64,000 nucleotides of DNA from Bradyrhizobium sp. LLZ17 (GTDB lineage Bacteria; Pseudomonadota; Alphaproteobacteria; Rhizobiales; Xanthobacteraceae), in assembly GCF_041200145.1 (NCBI RefSeq), contig NZ_CP165734.1, forward strand, positions 5,933,001-5,997,000, read 5' to 3'. Below the pieces are notes generated by a model, which saw nothing but the letters and a program-made list of their open reading frames with translations, did no database searches and was not told the DNA's origin. The first letter of the stretch is position 1; each line of letters starts with the position of its first letter. This document shows positions 42,896 through 51,746 of the stretch, piece by piece. The position numbers were made by a program, and so were the translations under genes.

Positions 42896-43147
42896 TCAGC
42901 CCCCCAGCTTGGCCTCCAGCGCCGCGATCCGCGTCTTCAAGGCCTCGTTCTCCTCACGCGCCAAGCGGGCCATGTCCTTGACGGCCTCGAATTCCTCGCG
43001 CTTGACCAGGTCCATGTCGCGCAGGAATTTTTCGGCCTGGTTGCGCAGCACGGTGTCGAACTCGCGCTTGGCGCCCTGGGCGGCACCGGCGGCGTCGTTC
43101 ATCAGGCGGCCGATCTCGTCGAAAAACCGGTTGGTGGTCTGGGTCAT
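42896..43147 (-). CDS. ubiK: Ubiquinone biosynthesis accessory factor UbiK (BMFP/YqiC)
   Basis: An 83-residue helical protein: TNRFFDEIGRLMNDAAGAAQ, then a long coiled coil (VLRNQAEKFLRDMDLVKREE) ending LKTRIAALEAKLGG. This matches the accessory factor that helps assemble the Ubi complex for aerobic ubiquinone synthesis. ATG 43147. Confidence 0.88.
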   Translation of the reverse strand: MTQTTNRFFDEIGRLMNDAAGAAQGAKREFDTVLRNQAEKFLRDMDLVKREEFEAVKDMARLAREENEALKTRIAALEAKLGG

Positions 43148-43319
43148 TTCGGTCTCCTTGGCGTCGCCGATAAACTTTGCGCGAACTCTGCGAAACACAA
43201 TGGCAATCCGAACCGGGCGGTTCAAGGGCCGGCCGGAGCCATCCTTGTCATGCCCCGGTTTCCTTGCAATCGTATTCAACGTCCCTGCATAACAAGAATC
43301 ACAAAGCGGAACGCAAGAC

Positions 43320-44051
43320 ATGATCGACCAGCAGATCGCAATTCCCACCAAGGACGGCCACACCGCGACGTTCATCACCCATCCCGAGCGCGGCGGCCCC
43401 TTCCCGGTCATTCTGTTCTACATGGACGCGCCCGCGATCCGCGAAGAGCTGCGCGACATGGCGCGCCGGCTCGCAACGTCGGGCTATTACGTGATGCTGC
43501 CGAACCTGTATTACCGCTCCGGCGTGATGGAGCTCGGCCCGCTGCCGGCCGATCCGAATGCACCGGAGCGCAAGCGCATGTTCCAGCTGATGGGCTCGCT
43601 CAGCATTGCCATGGTCATGGACGACACAAGAGCGCTGCTCACCTATGCCGAGGGCCAGCCGGCCGCGAATACCAGGCTGATCGGCACCGTCGGCTACTGC
43701 ATGAGCGGCCGCTACGCCATCAGCGCCGCCACGCATTTCCCCGACCGCGTCAAGGCCGCCGCGTCGGTCTACGGCACGCAGCTTGCGACCGACCAGGACG
43801 ACAGCCCGCATCTCGCGGCAGACAAAACCAAAGCGGAGCTGTATTTCGCCTGCGCCGAGACCGACATCTATGCGCCCGCGGAGATCATCGCGAAGGTGAA
43901 GCAGGGCATGAGCGGCGCAAAAGCCGAGGTCGAGATCTATCCCGGCACCCATCACGGCTTCGCCTTCCCCAAGCGTCCGGTCTACGACCGCGACGCCGCC
44001 GAGCGGCATTGGGAGCGCCTGCTCGCGCTCTATCGCCGCAATCTCGTCTAG
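43320..44051 (+). CDS. Dienelactone hydrolase family protein
   Basis: A 243-residue alpha/beta-hydrolase. Cys nucleophile in GTVGYCMSGRYAISAA, acidic residue in FACAETDIYAPAEI, His in YPGTHHGFAFPKR. Family members open dienelactones or hydrolyse other esters; the substrate is not known. It stands 15 bp upstream of lgt and could lead that operon. Confidence 0.9.
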   Translation: MIDQQIAIPTKDGHTATFITHPERGGPFPVILFYMDAPAIREELRDMARRLATSGYYVMLPNLYYRSGVMELGPLPADPNAPERKRMFQLMGSLSIAMVMDDTRALLTYAEGQPAANTRLIGTVGYCMSGRYAISAATHFPDRVKAAASVYGTQLATDQDDSPHLAADKTKAELYFACAETDIYAPAEIIAKVKQGMSGAKAEVEIYPGTHHGFAFPKRPVYDRDAAERHWERLLALYRRNLV

Positions 44052-44066
44052 CCCCTCGAAGGTGCG

Positions 44067-44912
44067 ATGCAGCTTCTTCTCATCGACTTTCCGTCCTTCA
44101 ATCCGATCGCGGTCGCGATCGGGCCATTCGCGATCCGCTGGTACGCGCTCGCCTATATCGGCGGCATCGTGCTCGGCTGGCTCTATGCGCGCTCGCTGCT
44201 GAAGAACGAGCGGCTGTGGGGCGGGCCCGCGCCGATGTCGCTGGTGCAGATCGACGATTTCATCCTCTGGGTCACGCTCGGCATCATCCTGGGCGGCCGC
44301 ACCGGCTATGTGCTGTTCTACAATCTGCCGTTCTTCATCGAGCACCCCGCCGCGATGTTCCGGCTGTGGGAAGGCGGCATGTCGTTTCATGGCGGCTTCC
44401 TCGGATGCGTCGTCGCGGTGATGTGGTTTGCCCGCCGCAACCGCATCTCGATCCTGTCGCTCGGCGACATCACCACCGCGGTCGGCCCGATCGGGCTGTT
44501 CCTCGGACGGATCGCCAATTTCATCAACGGTGAATTGTGGGGCCGCGCCACCGATGCGAGCCTGCCCTGGGCAATGATCTTCCCCAACGACCCCACCCAT
44601 CTGCCGCGCCATCCAAGTCAGCTCTACGAGGCCGGCATGGAAGGCATCCTGCTGTTCACGGTGCTCGCGGTGATGATCCGTTTCGGCGCGTTGAAGCGGC
44701 CCGGCATGATCCTCGGCAGCTTCATCCTGATTTACGGGTTGACCCGGATCGCCGGCGAGCAATTCCGCGAGCCGGATGTCCAGCTCGGCTTCCTCTGGGG
44801 CGGATTAACCATGGGCATGCTGTTGTCGATCCCGATGCTTATTGTTGGCGGTATACTCATAGTAAGGGCCGTGCGGCGTGGTACGCCGAAGCCTATCGAG
44901 GCCATTCGTTAG
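44067..44912 (+). CDS. lgt: Prolipoprotein diacylglyceryl transferase
   Basis: A 281-residue inner-membrane enzyme adding diacylglycerol to the lipobox cysteine of prolipoproteins. Seven-helix pattern; signature residues in [20 protein letters not shown] and [18 protein letters not shown] (the Lgt signature). It is followed by midA-like and pgeF on the same strand. Confidence 0.97.
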   Translation: MQLLLIDFPSFNPIAVAIGPFAIRWYALAYIGGIVLGWLYARSLLKNERLWGGPAPMSLVQIDDFILWVTLGIILGGRTGYVLFYNLPFFIEHPAAMFRLWEGGMSFHGGFLGCVVAVMWFARRNRISILSLGDITTAVGPIGLFLGRIANFINGELWGRATDASLPWAMIFPNDPTHLPRHPSQLYEAGMEGILLFTVLAVMIRFGALKRPGMILGSFILIYGLTRIAGEQFREPDVQLGFLWGGLTMGMLLSIPMLIVGGILIVRAVRRGTPKPIEAIR

Positions 44913-44933
44913 TTCATTTCGAGAAAGCAGGCC

Positions 44934-46052
44934 GTGACCGACTCGCCGCTGTTGAACGAGATCAAGGCGCTGATCAAATCCTCAGGTCCCATGCCGGTGT
45001 GGCGGTACATGGAACTGTGCCTGATGCATCCGCGCTACGGCTACTACGTCTCGCGCGATCCGCTCGGGCGTGAGGGCGACTTCACCACCGCGCCCGAGGT
45101 CAGCCAGATGTTCGGCGAGCTGCTGGGCCTGTGGACCGCCTCGGTGTGGAAGCAGATGGGCTCGCCGCAATTCCTGCGGCTGATCGAGCTCGGGCCAGGC
45201 CGCGGCACCATGATGGCGGACGCGCTGCGCGCCCTGCGCGTGCTGCCGCCGCTCTACCAAGCCATCCATGTCCACCTGGTCGAGGTCAATCCGGTGCTGC
45301 GCGAGCGGCAGAGCGCGACACTGTCGAACGTGCGCAACATCGCCTGGCACGACAGCATCGACGAGGTGCCGGAAGGGCCGAGCATCATCCTCGCCAACGA
45401 ATATTTCGACGTGCTGCCGATCCACCAGATGGTCAAGCTCGAGAACGGCTGGCACGAGCGCGTGATCGAGATCGATCCCAACGGCAAGCTTCAATTCGGC
45501 GCGGCGTCCGAGCCGACGCCGCGCTTCGACGTGCTGCTGCCGCCTTTGGTGCGCGCGGCACCCGTCGGCGCGGTGTTCGAATGGCGGCCCGATTCCGAGA
45601 TCATGAAGCTCGCCACGCGGGTGCGCGACCAGGACGGCGCCGCGCTGATCATCGACTACGGCCATTTGCGCAGCGATGCCGGCGACACTTTCCAGGCGAT
45701 CGCGCGCCACAGCTTCACTGACCCGCTGAAGGCGCCGGGCCAGGCCGACGTCACCGCCCATGTCGACTTCCAGGGGCTCGCGCGGGCGGCGGAGGACGTC
45801 GGGGCACGCGTGCACGGGCCGGTGACCCAGGGCGATTTCCTCAAGCGCATCGGCATCGACACCCGCGCGGCCGCGTTGATGCAGAAGGCGGCGCCGGACG
45901 TCGCCACCGATATTTCGGTGGCGTTGAAGCGCCTGACCGACACCGGGCGCAGCGGCATGGGCTCCATGTTCAAGGTGCTCGGCATCTCCGAGCCGCGGCT
46001 GACCGGCATCGCCGGCCTCAGCGATCTCGAACAGGCTGGAGAGGGCTCATGA
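44934..46052 (+). CDS. MidA/NDUFAF7-family SAM-dependent methyltransferase
   Basis: A 372-residue protein of the NDUFAF7/MidA group (DUF185); the human member methylates an Arg of complex I subunit NDUFS2. Seen: MELCLMHPRYGYYVSRDPLG, FTTAPEVSQMFGELLGLW, the SAM loop IELGPGRGTMMADALR and LANEYFDVLPIHQ. GTG 44934 has GAAAGCAGGCC upstream. The substrate in bacteria is not proven. It overlaps pgeF by four bases. Confidence 0.92.
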   Translation: MTDSPLLNEIKALIKSSGPMPVWRYMELCLMHPRYGYYVSRDPLGREGDFTTAPEVSQMFGELLGLWTASVWKQMGSPQFLRLIELGPGRGTMMADALRALRVLPPLYQAIHVHLVEVNPVLRERQSATLSNVRNIAWHDSIDEVPEGPSIILANEYFDVLPIHQMVKLENGWHERVIEIDPNGKLQFGAASEPTPRFDVLLPPLVRAAPVGAVFEWRPDSEIMKLATRVRDQDGAALIIDYGHLRSDAGDTFQAIARHSFTDPLKAPGQADVTAHVDFQGLARAAEDVGARVHGPVTQGDFLKRIGIDTRAAALMQKAAPDVATDISVALKRLTDTGRSGMGSMFKVLGISEPRLTGIAGLSDLEQAGEGS

Positions 46053-46816
46053 CGCTTGCGTCGTCGCTGCTGTCAGCGGTGCCCGGTCTGCGCCATTGCT
46101 TCTTCACCCGTGAAGGCGGCGTCTCCAGCGGCATCTATGCGGCGCTCAACGGCGGGCTCGGCTCCAGCGACGATCCGGCCCATGTCGCGGAAAACCGCCG
46201 CCGCATGGCCGAGCATGTCGGCGTCGCACCGGACCGCTTCCTCAGCCTGCACCAGGTCCATTCGCCCGACGTGCTCGTCGCAGATCGCCCGTGGCCGAGC
46301 GGGCCGCGGCCGAAGGGCGATGCGCTGGTCACCAAAACGCCCGGCATCGCGCTCGGCGTCTCCACCGCCGATTGCGGGCCGGTGCTGTTCGTCGATCCCA
46401 GTGCGCGCGTCATCGGCGGCGCCCATGCCGGCTGGAAGGGCGCGCTGACCGGCGTGCTGGAATCCACGATTCTGGCGATGGAGAAGCTCGGCGCTTCGCG
46501 CAGCCGCATCATCGCCGCGATCGGCCCGCTGATCCGGCAGGACAGCTATGAGGTCGGCAACGAGTTCGTGGCGCGCTTCATCGAGGCGGATGCCGACAAC
46601 ACAATGTTCTTCATCCCGTCGGTTCGCGAAGGTCACGCGATGTTCGACCTTGCCGGCTTCATCCGGAAGCGGCTGGATGCCGCCGGCATCCTGATGATCG
46701 ACGATCTCGGCCTCGACACCTATGCCGACGAACGCTTCTTCAGCTACCGCCGCTCGGTGCATCGCAAGGAGCCGGACTACGGCCGCCACATCCACGCGAT
46801 CGCGCTGGAGGGGTGA
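46049..46816 (+). CDS. pgeF: Purine nucleoside phosphorylase-type YfiH/PgeF (laccase-domain) protein
   Basis: A 255-residue member of the YfiH family, which edits peptidoglycan and phosphorolyses purine nucleosides. Metal and active-site residues: SLHQVHSPDV (His), GVSTADCGPVLFVDPS (Cys) and GGAHAGWKGALTGVLE (His). ATG 46049 overlaps the stop of the methyltransferase gene (ATGA). Third gene of the lgt run. Confidence 0.93.
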   Translation: MTLASSLLSAVPGLRHCFFTREGGVSSGIYAALNGGLGSSDDPAHVAENRRRMAEHVGVAPDRFLSLHQVHSPDVLVADRPWPSGPRPKGDALVTKTPGIALGVSTADCGPVLFVDPSARVIGGAHAGWKGALTGVLESTILAMEKLGASRSRIIAAIGPLIRQDSYEVGNEFVARFIEADADNTMFFIPSVREGHAMFDLAGFIRKRLDAAGILMIDDLGLDTYADERFFSYRRSVHRKEPDYGRHIHAIALEG

Positions 46817-46837
46817 ACACACCGGCAACACACCCGT

Positions 46838-46936
46838 GTCATTCCGGGGCTCGCCAAGCGAGAACCCGGAATCCATCCTGCGCCAGTTCACGCCGTGAAA
46901 TGGATTCCGGACTCGCACCAAGTGGCGCGCCCCGGT
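46838..46936. repeat. GTCATTCCGGGG inverted repeat, copy 2 with damaged right arm
   Basis: Left arm GTCATTCCGGGGCTCGCC and inner GAACCCGGAATCCAT / ATGGATTCCGGACTCGC are intact; the right outer arm is reduced to GCGCCCCGG followed by TGTGT. Confidence 0.8.
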
Positions 46937-46993
46937 GTGTTTTGCTGCCCCCGCCCTAGACGTTAATGCGTTTTAACGATATCGCTGCCCTCA

Positions 46994-47596
46994 ATGAGGG
47001 AAGCGTCATCTTTTCTGCGCCGCGCGGGCTCGCGCATGCTCACGGTCGTGCTGCTTGCGGCTGCGACCGCGCTTGGCGGCTGCGCCGGCGGTAATGGCGC
47101 CGCGAACTCCTATGCGATGGCGCCGAGCGCCGGCTCCGGGGCGACGGTCGCCTTCGAATCGATCGACGGGCCGCCGCCGCAGGTGTTCGACCGCATGGTC
47201 GGCATGCTCGACAGCGAGTCCAAGCTGCGCAGCCTTTCCGTCGTCTCCCGCGAAGGGACGGCTGCCTACCGCGTGCGCAGCTATCTCTCCGCCCAGGTGG
47301 TACGCGGCAAGACCATGATCGCCTGGGTCTGGGACGTCTATGACGCCAACCAGCAGCGCGCGCTGCGGCTCTCCGGCGAGGAACCGACCGCGGGGAAAGG
47401 CGGCCGCGATCCCTGGTCCGCCGCCGACGACCTGGTGCTGCGAAGGATCGCCCAGGCCGGATTCAGCGGACTTTCCAACATGATCAACGGCACGTCGGAT
47501 GCACGGGGCACTGTTCCGGGCCTTCGCGGACCGGCGGTGGCAAGCGTGGCGCCCGAGGCGCCGGCAGCCGTGGCGCTCGGCTACGCCGAGCGATAA
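46994..47596 (+). CDS. Putative lipoprotein of unknown function
   Basis: A 200-residue exported protein. After a 34-residue leader the lipobox ALGGCAGG places the modified Cys near residue 35. The mature part has FESIDGPPPQVFDRMVGMLD, REGTAAYRVRSYLSAQVVRG and TMIAWVWDVYDANQQRALRL. No named family. TTAA-N6-TTAAC lies 17 bp upstream of the ATG (one base short of a CtrA box). Confidence 0.75.
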   Translation: MREASSFLRRAGSRMLTVVLLAAATALGGCAGGNGAANSYAMAPSAGSGATVAFESIDGPPPQVFDRMVGMLDSESKLRSLSVVSREGTAAYRVRSYLSAQVVRGKTMIAWVWDVYDANQQRALRLSGEEPTAGKGGRDPWSAADDLVLRRIAQAGFSGLSNMINGTSDARGTVPGLRGPAVASVAPEAPAAVALGYAER

Positions 47597-47789
47597 CCCC
47601 CGCGAAACCACGGTCCCAAGTAGGCGCCAAACCGTTGGCCCGACTCGGGATTTCGAAGGGAAAACGTAGCATGCCGGGTTGCCAGTGCGGCCTTCGGCCT
47701 GATATTTCCTCGCCCGTCGTAACCGTGCTTCCAGTGGGTATTTTCTGATGTTGAACGTCGTATCCAGCAAAGCGCGGGAGGAAGCGTCC

Positions 47790-48743
47790 ATGTCGGCCAA
47801 AAACGGCTCCATCAAGCTTGTCGCCGGCAACTCCAATCCGGCACTCGCGCAAGCCATTGCGCAAGGTCTCGACCTGCCGCTGACCAAGGCGGTGGTGCGG
47901 CGCTTCGCCGACATGGAGATCTTCGTCGAGATCCAGGAGAACGTCCGCGGCTCGGATGCCTTCATCATCCAGTCGACCTCGTTCCCCGCCAACGACCATC
48001 TGATGGAATTGCTGATCATCACAGATGCGCTGCGCCGCTCCTCGGCGCGCCGCATCACCGCGGTGCTACCTTATTTCGGCTACGCCCGGCAGGACCGCAA
48101 ATCGGGGTCGCGCACGCCGATCTCGGCCAAGCTCGTCGCCAATCTGATCACGCAGGCCGGCGTCGATCGCGTCATGACGCTCGACCTGCACGCCGGGCAG
48201 ATCCAGGGCTTCTTCGACATCCCGACCGACAATCTCTACGCGGCGCCGCTGATGGTGCGCGACATCAAGGACAAGTTCGACCTCTCCAAGACCATGGTGA
48301 TCTCGCCCGACGTCGGCGGCGTGGCGCGCGCACGCGGCCTCGCCAAGCGCATCAACACCCCGCTCGCGATCGTCGACAAGCGCCGCGAGAGGGCGGGCGA
48401 ATCCGAGGTCATGAACGTGATCGGCGACGTCGCCGGCTACACCTGCATCCTGATCGACGACATCGTCGACTCCGGCGGCACGCTGGTGAACGCAGCCGAT
48501 GCGCTGATCGCCAAGGGCGCCAAGGACGTCTACGCCTACATCACCCACGGCGTGCTCTCCGGCGGCGCGGCCGCCCGCATCGCCGGCTCCAAGCTGAAGG
48601 AGCTCGTGATCACGGATTCGATCCTGCCGACGGATGCGGTGAGCAAGGCGCCCAACATCCGCACACTGCCGATCGCCAGCTTGATCTCGGACGCGATCGC
48701 ACGCACGGCCGCGGAAGAGTCGGTATCGAGCCTGTTCGACTGA
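47790..48743 (+). CDS. prs: Ribose-phosphate pyrophosphokinase
   Basis: A 317-residue enzyme making PRPP for purine, pyrimidine, histidine and NAD synthesis. Family marks: [51 protein letters not shown] and the PRPP loop [23 protein letters not shown] 47790 has GGGAGGA 9 nt upstream; an ATG 14 codons earlier is in frame but lacks conservation. Confidence 0.97.
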   Translation: MSAKNGSIKLVAGNSNPALAQAIAQGLDLPLTKAVVRRFADMEIFVEIQENVRGSDAFIIQSTSFPANDHLMELLIITDALRRSSARRITAVLPYFGYARQDRKSGSRTPISAKLVANLITQAGVDRVMTLDLHAGQIQGFFDIPTDNLYAAPLMVRDIKDKFDLSKTMVISPDVGGVARARGLAKRINTPLAIVDKRRERAGESEVMNVIGDVAGYTCILIDDIVDSGGTLVNAADALIAKGAKDVYAYITHGVLSGGAAARIAGSKLKELVITDSILPTDAVSKAPNIRTLPIASLISDAIARTAAEESVSSLFD

Positions 48744-48754
48744 ACACAATGGCC

Positions 48755-48858
48755 GTCATTCCGGGGCGGCGCGTTAGCGCCGAACCCGGAATCCATCTTG
48801 CAGCGGTTCATATCGATAAATGGATTCCGGGCTCGCGCTTCGCGCGCCCCGGAATGAC
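48755..48858. repeat. GTCATTCCGGGGCGGCGCG inverted repeat, copy 3
   Basis: About 104 bp, complete: GTCATTCCGGGGC and GCCCCGGAATGAC arms; inner CCCGGAATCCAT / ATGGATTCCGGGC. It lies in the gap between prs and the converging ribH gene. Confidence 0.85.
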
Positions 48859-48869
48859 TATTTAGCCTA

Positions 48870-49442
48870 TCACACAATTCCCGCCGCGACCTGGCCGCGC
48901 AGGCGCTCCAGGCCGTGCAGCGTGGTGGCGCAGGCTTCCGCCACCTCGACGCCCTTGATGGCAAAGTGCCTACGGAAGAAATCATAGTGCACTTCGGTCT
49001 CGTGGAATTGCTGCGGCGTCAGCACGGCCGAGAACACCGGCACCTCGGTGCGGAGCTGCACGTCCATCAGCGCCTTGATCACGGTGTCGGCGACGAACTC
49101 GTGGCGATAGATGCCGCCGTCGACGACGAGGCCGGCGGCAACGATCGCGGTGTAGCGCCGCGTCTTGGCGAGGATCTGCGCATGCAGCGGGATCTCGAAC
49201 GAGCCCGGCACCTCGAACACGTCGACATGGGTGAGGTGGCGCGCCTCGGCTTCCCTCACGAACGCGATGCGGGCCTCCGCGACGACGTCGCGGTGCCAGC
49301 AGGCCTGCACGAACGCCACCCGCTGCGGTTTCGCGAAGCGCGGGTGATCGGGCGCCGGACCCTGCGGAACCGGCGGTTGGATGACTTCAGAACTTCGGAC
49401 TGGTGAAGTTTCGGCTTGGGGATCTTGCAGCATCTGATTCAT
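48870..49442 (-). CDS. ribH: 6,7-dimethyl-8-ribityllumazine synthase, riboswitch-controlled (RibH2-like)
   Basis: A 190-residue penultimate enzyme of riboflavin synthesis. Core blocks: VAFVQACWHRDVVAEARIAF, VDVFEVPGSFEIPLHAQIL, AAGLVVDGGIYRHEFVADTV and FSAVLTPQQFHETEVHYDFF. A 35-residue extension precedes the core. A lone ribH under an FMN riboswitch, apart from ribD/ribE/ribA, is the arrangement of the Brucella RibH2 (decameric) type; this assignment is inferred from context. Confidence 0.93.
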   Translation of the reverse strand: MNQMLQDPQAETSPVRSSEVIQPPVPQGPAPDHPRFAKPQRVAFVQACWHRDVVAEARIAFVREAEARHLTHVDVFEVPGSFEIPLHAQILAKTRRYTAIVAAGLVVDGGIYRHEFVADTVIKALMDVQLRTEVPVFSAVLTPQQFHETEVHYDFFRRHFAIKGVEVAEACATTLHGLERLRGQVAAGIV

Positions 49443-49518
49443 GGCTTTCCTCAGTTAAGGACCAGAATCAGGGCACACGGAACGACAAACAGCCGCATCC
49501 TGCGATGCGTCTGCCACC

Positions 49519-49677
49519 GACCGTTCTCTTTCATCCGGACTTTAACCGTCGGCTTCGGAGTCGCACCGAATCTGCTGACCCTTCCCTTCAGCAAAAAGCT
49601 TGGGGAAGGCGCTCGCGGGCTTGGGCCTTTCGGCCCTTACCGCCGGTGGGGACTTTCACCCCGCCCTGAGAACATCG
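49519..49677 (-). ncRNA. FMN riboswitch (RFN element) upstream of ribH
   Basis: On the minus strand the conserved RFN core is seen in order: CAGGGCGGGGTGAAAGTCCC, CACCGGCGGTAAG, GGGCCGAAAGGCCC, AGCCCGCGAGCGCC, GGGTCAGCAGATTCGGTG, GACTCCGAAGCCGACGG and TTAAAGTCCGGATGAAAGAG. The variable arm GCTTTTTGC lies between. It ends about 77 nt before the ribH ATG. FMN binding is expected to reduce ribH expression. Confidence 0.95.
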
Positions 49678-50093
49678 GCCGTCCGGGATGAACGGCCTGA
49701 CCGAAATATGACGCCGCTCCGCGGCCACAGCAAGCCTGTTCCGCATGGGAAAACCGCATGGACCCATGCCGCCATGGACATCCCTGGCGGGATAACCGTC
49801 GCGGGACGGAATTAACGATTGGCGCGCGGGCCGGGAGTCCGATTCCGGTTTGTTCTCAAATTAATAATTGTGTCCGAGATGAGCTGTGGACGAACGAGTC
49901 CTGGCTTGTGGACGGACTCGCGACCCAGTTGCGCGGATTCCGCAAATCACATCAGTTGATCCGCGACAAGCCCGCGCTGGTCCCGGGATCGCGACAGCGA
50001 CTCCGAAGGATCGCCTTAACGACTTAAGGGAGCGCGCGCCGGACCAACCGCGTGCGTATCAAAGACAACAAAAAGGCAAGAGGTCGAGACGGC
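49678..50093. other. Gene-free interval between the riboswitch and the YbjN gene
   Basis: 416 bp without a credible gene. It should hold the ribH promoter (minus strand) and the YbjN promoter. A 7-bp stem CGAGTCC / GGACTCG lies at about 49896-49921. AT-richer sequence near 49850-49870 (CAAATTAATAATTGTG) may be promoter DNA. Confidence 0.4.
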
Positions 50094-50593
50094 ATGTCCC
50101 TGCTCGAAAGCACGATCGATTCCCGAAATCACCCGCTCGCGGTGGTCGAGGATATTGCTGCAAGCAACAATTGGCCATTTGAGCGCTCCGGCGAAGACGA
50201 ACTCACGATTGTCTCGAAGGGACAATGGACCGACTATCAGATCTCCTTCACCTGGATGGGCGAGATCGAGGCGCTGCATCTGGCCTGCGCCTTCGACATG
50301 AAGATCCGGTCGCGCGCCGACCGGAGGTGCAGCGGCTCGTCGCCGCGATCAACGAACAGTTGTGGGTCGGGCATTTCGACCTGTGGACCAACACCGGCAT
50401 GATCATGCACCGCCAGGCGCTTGTGCTGCCGGGCGGCCTCACCGCCTCGACCGCGCAATGCGAGGCCATGCTCGCCGGCGCCATCCATGCCAGCGAGCGC
50501 TATTTTCCGGCGTTCCAGTTCGTGGTGTGGGCCGGCAAGACCACGACGGAAGCCATGGACGCGGCGATGTTCGACACGGCGGGAGAGGCGTAG
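50094..50593 (+). pseudogene. YbjN-domain protein, frame broken by a one-base deletion
   Basis: The first frame starts MSLLESTIDSRNHPLAVVED and reads a YbjN-like N-terminus up to LHLACAFDMKI; the rest of the domain (RRPEVQRLVAAINEQLWVGH, then GMIMHRQALVLPGGLTA) is in another frame to 50593. Near 50305-50308 the sequence AAGATCCGGTCGCG would restore the protein (KIPVARRPEV) if one C were added (ATCCCGGTC). Restored length is about 166 residues. YbjN proteins lie just upstream of proC in many alphaproteobacteria, as here. AAGAGG precedes the ATG. Confidence 0.85.
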
Positions 50594-50636
50594 GGCTTTC
50601 CCTCGACACGAGAGGAGCCGCACCCGCCTCCTCAAG

Positions 50637-50799
50637 GTCGTCCTGGACAAGCGAGCGGCGGCGCAAAGCGCCGCTTTGAGCGAGCGCAGATCCAGGACCC
50701 ATACCGCGAGGTTTCTCTGGATCGCGCGATGCTTGTTGCTCTGCCTTCCATCCATTAGAACGACTCGGGGTAATGGGTCCTGGCTTTCGCCAGGACGAC
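50637..50799. repeat. GTCGTCCTGGACAAGCG repeat, diverged copy
   Basis: GTCGTCCTGGACAAGCG on the left and GTCCTGGCTTTCGCCAGGACGAC on the right; GATCCAGGACCCATA inside. It is related to the 52161 and 63220 elements and ends 21 bp before the proC start. Confidence 0.65.
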
Positions 50800-50820
50800 A
50801 TCGAGTGTGTGGCAGCGCCT

Positions 50821-51648
50821 ATGACGAACAACAGCACCCTTCAAAACATCACCGGCACCATCCTGCTCGCCGGCGCCGGCAAGATGGGCGGCGCGATGCT
50901 GACAGGATGGCTTGCGGGCGGGCTCGATCCGCGCCGCCTCGCGGTGATCGATCCGCATCTCTCGTCCGAGATCAGCGCGCTTGCCGCCAAGGGCGTCGCG
51001 CTCAATCCTGATGTGAAGACGGCCGGGACGGTGGAGACGCTGGTCGTCGCGGTGAAGCCGCAATATTTCCGCGAAGCTGGCGCCGGGCTGAAGCCATTCG
51101 TGTCGGACAAAACTTCGGTGGTCTCGATCATGGCGGGAACCACGATCGCGTCAATTGCCGAGGTCTGCGGCGGCGCCGTGGTGCGCGCCATGCCGAACAC
51201 GCCGGCCGCGATCGGCCGCGGCATCACGGTGGCGGTCGCAGCGAACAATGTCAGCACCTCGCAACGCGCGGTGGCCGATGCACTCCTGCGCGCCACCGGC
51301 TCGGTCGAATGGGTCGACGATGAAGGCCTGATGGACGCGGTGACCGCGGTCTCCGGCTCGGGGCCGGCCTATGTGTTCCTGCTCGCCGAAGAGCTCGCCC
51401 GCGCCGGCATGCAAGCCGGCCTGCCGGAGGCGCTGGCGACCAAGCTCGCGCGCGAAACCGTCGCCGGCTCCGGCGAGCTTCTGCATCAGTCCGAGCTTCC
51501 GTCCGCCACGCTGCGCCAGAACGTCACTTCGCCCGGCGGCACCACCGCCGCAGCCCTCGGGGTCCTGATGGGCGAGCCCGGCCTGTGCGATCTGATGACC
51601 CGCGCGATCGCAGCCGCGACGCAGCGCTCGAAGGAGTTGGCGAAGTAA
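50821..51648 (+). CDS. proC: Pyrroline-5-carboxylate reductase
   Basis: A 275-residue enzyme of the last step in proline synthesis. N-terminal NAD(P) loop ILLAGAGKMGGAMLTGWL; family signature TAVSGSGPAYVFLLAEELAR near the C-terminus; LRQNVTSPGGTTAAALGVL follows. ATG 50821; the ribosome site is weak and the upstream repeat reaches close to the start. Confidence 0.96.
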   Translation: MTNNSTLQNITGTILLAGAGKMGGAMLTGWLAGGLDPRRLAVIDPHLSSEISALAAKGVALNPDVKTAGTVETLVVAVKPQYFREAGAGLKPFVSDKTSVVSIMAGTTIASIAEVCGGAVVRAMPNTPAAIGRGITVAVAANNVSTSQRAVADALLRATGSVEWVDDEGLMDAVTAVSGSGPAYVFLLAEELARAGMQAGLPEALATKLARETVAGSGELLHQSELPSATLRQNVTSPGGTTAAALGVLMGEPGLCDLMTRAIAAATQRSKELAK

Positions 51649-51656
51649 GACGGTGT

Positions 51657-51746
51657 CGTAGGGTGGGTTAGCCGAAGGCGTAACCCACCATGCTTCAGCG
51701 ATTGCGGAACGAAGTTGGTGGGTTACGCTACGCTAACCCACCTACG
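51657..51746. repeat. CGTAGGGTGGGTTAGC inverted repeat
   Basis: CGTAGGGTGGGTTAGCCG faces GCTAACCCACCTACG. Related to the element at 40031. It fills the gap between proC and the converging thioesterase gene, and overlaps its stop. Confidence 0.8.

Noticed and set aside
46963..46977. TTAA-N6-TTAAC before the lipoprotein gene as a CtrA site
   Set aside because: Spacing is six, not seven; recorded in the gene entry only.
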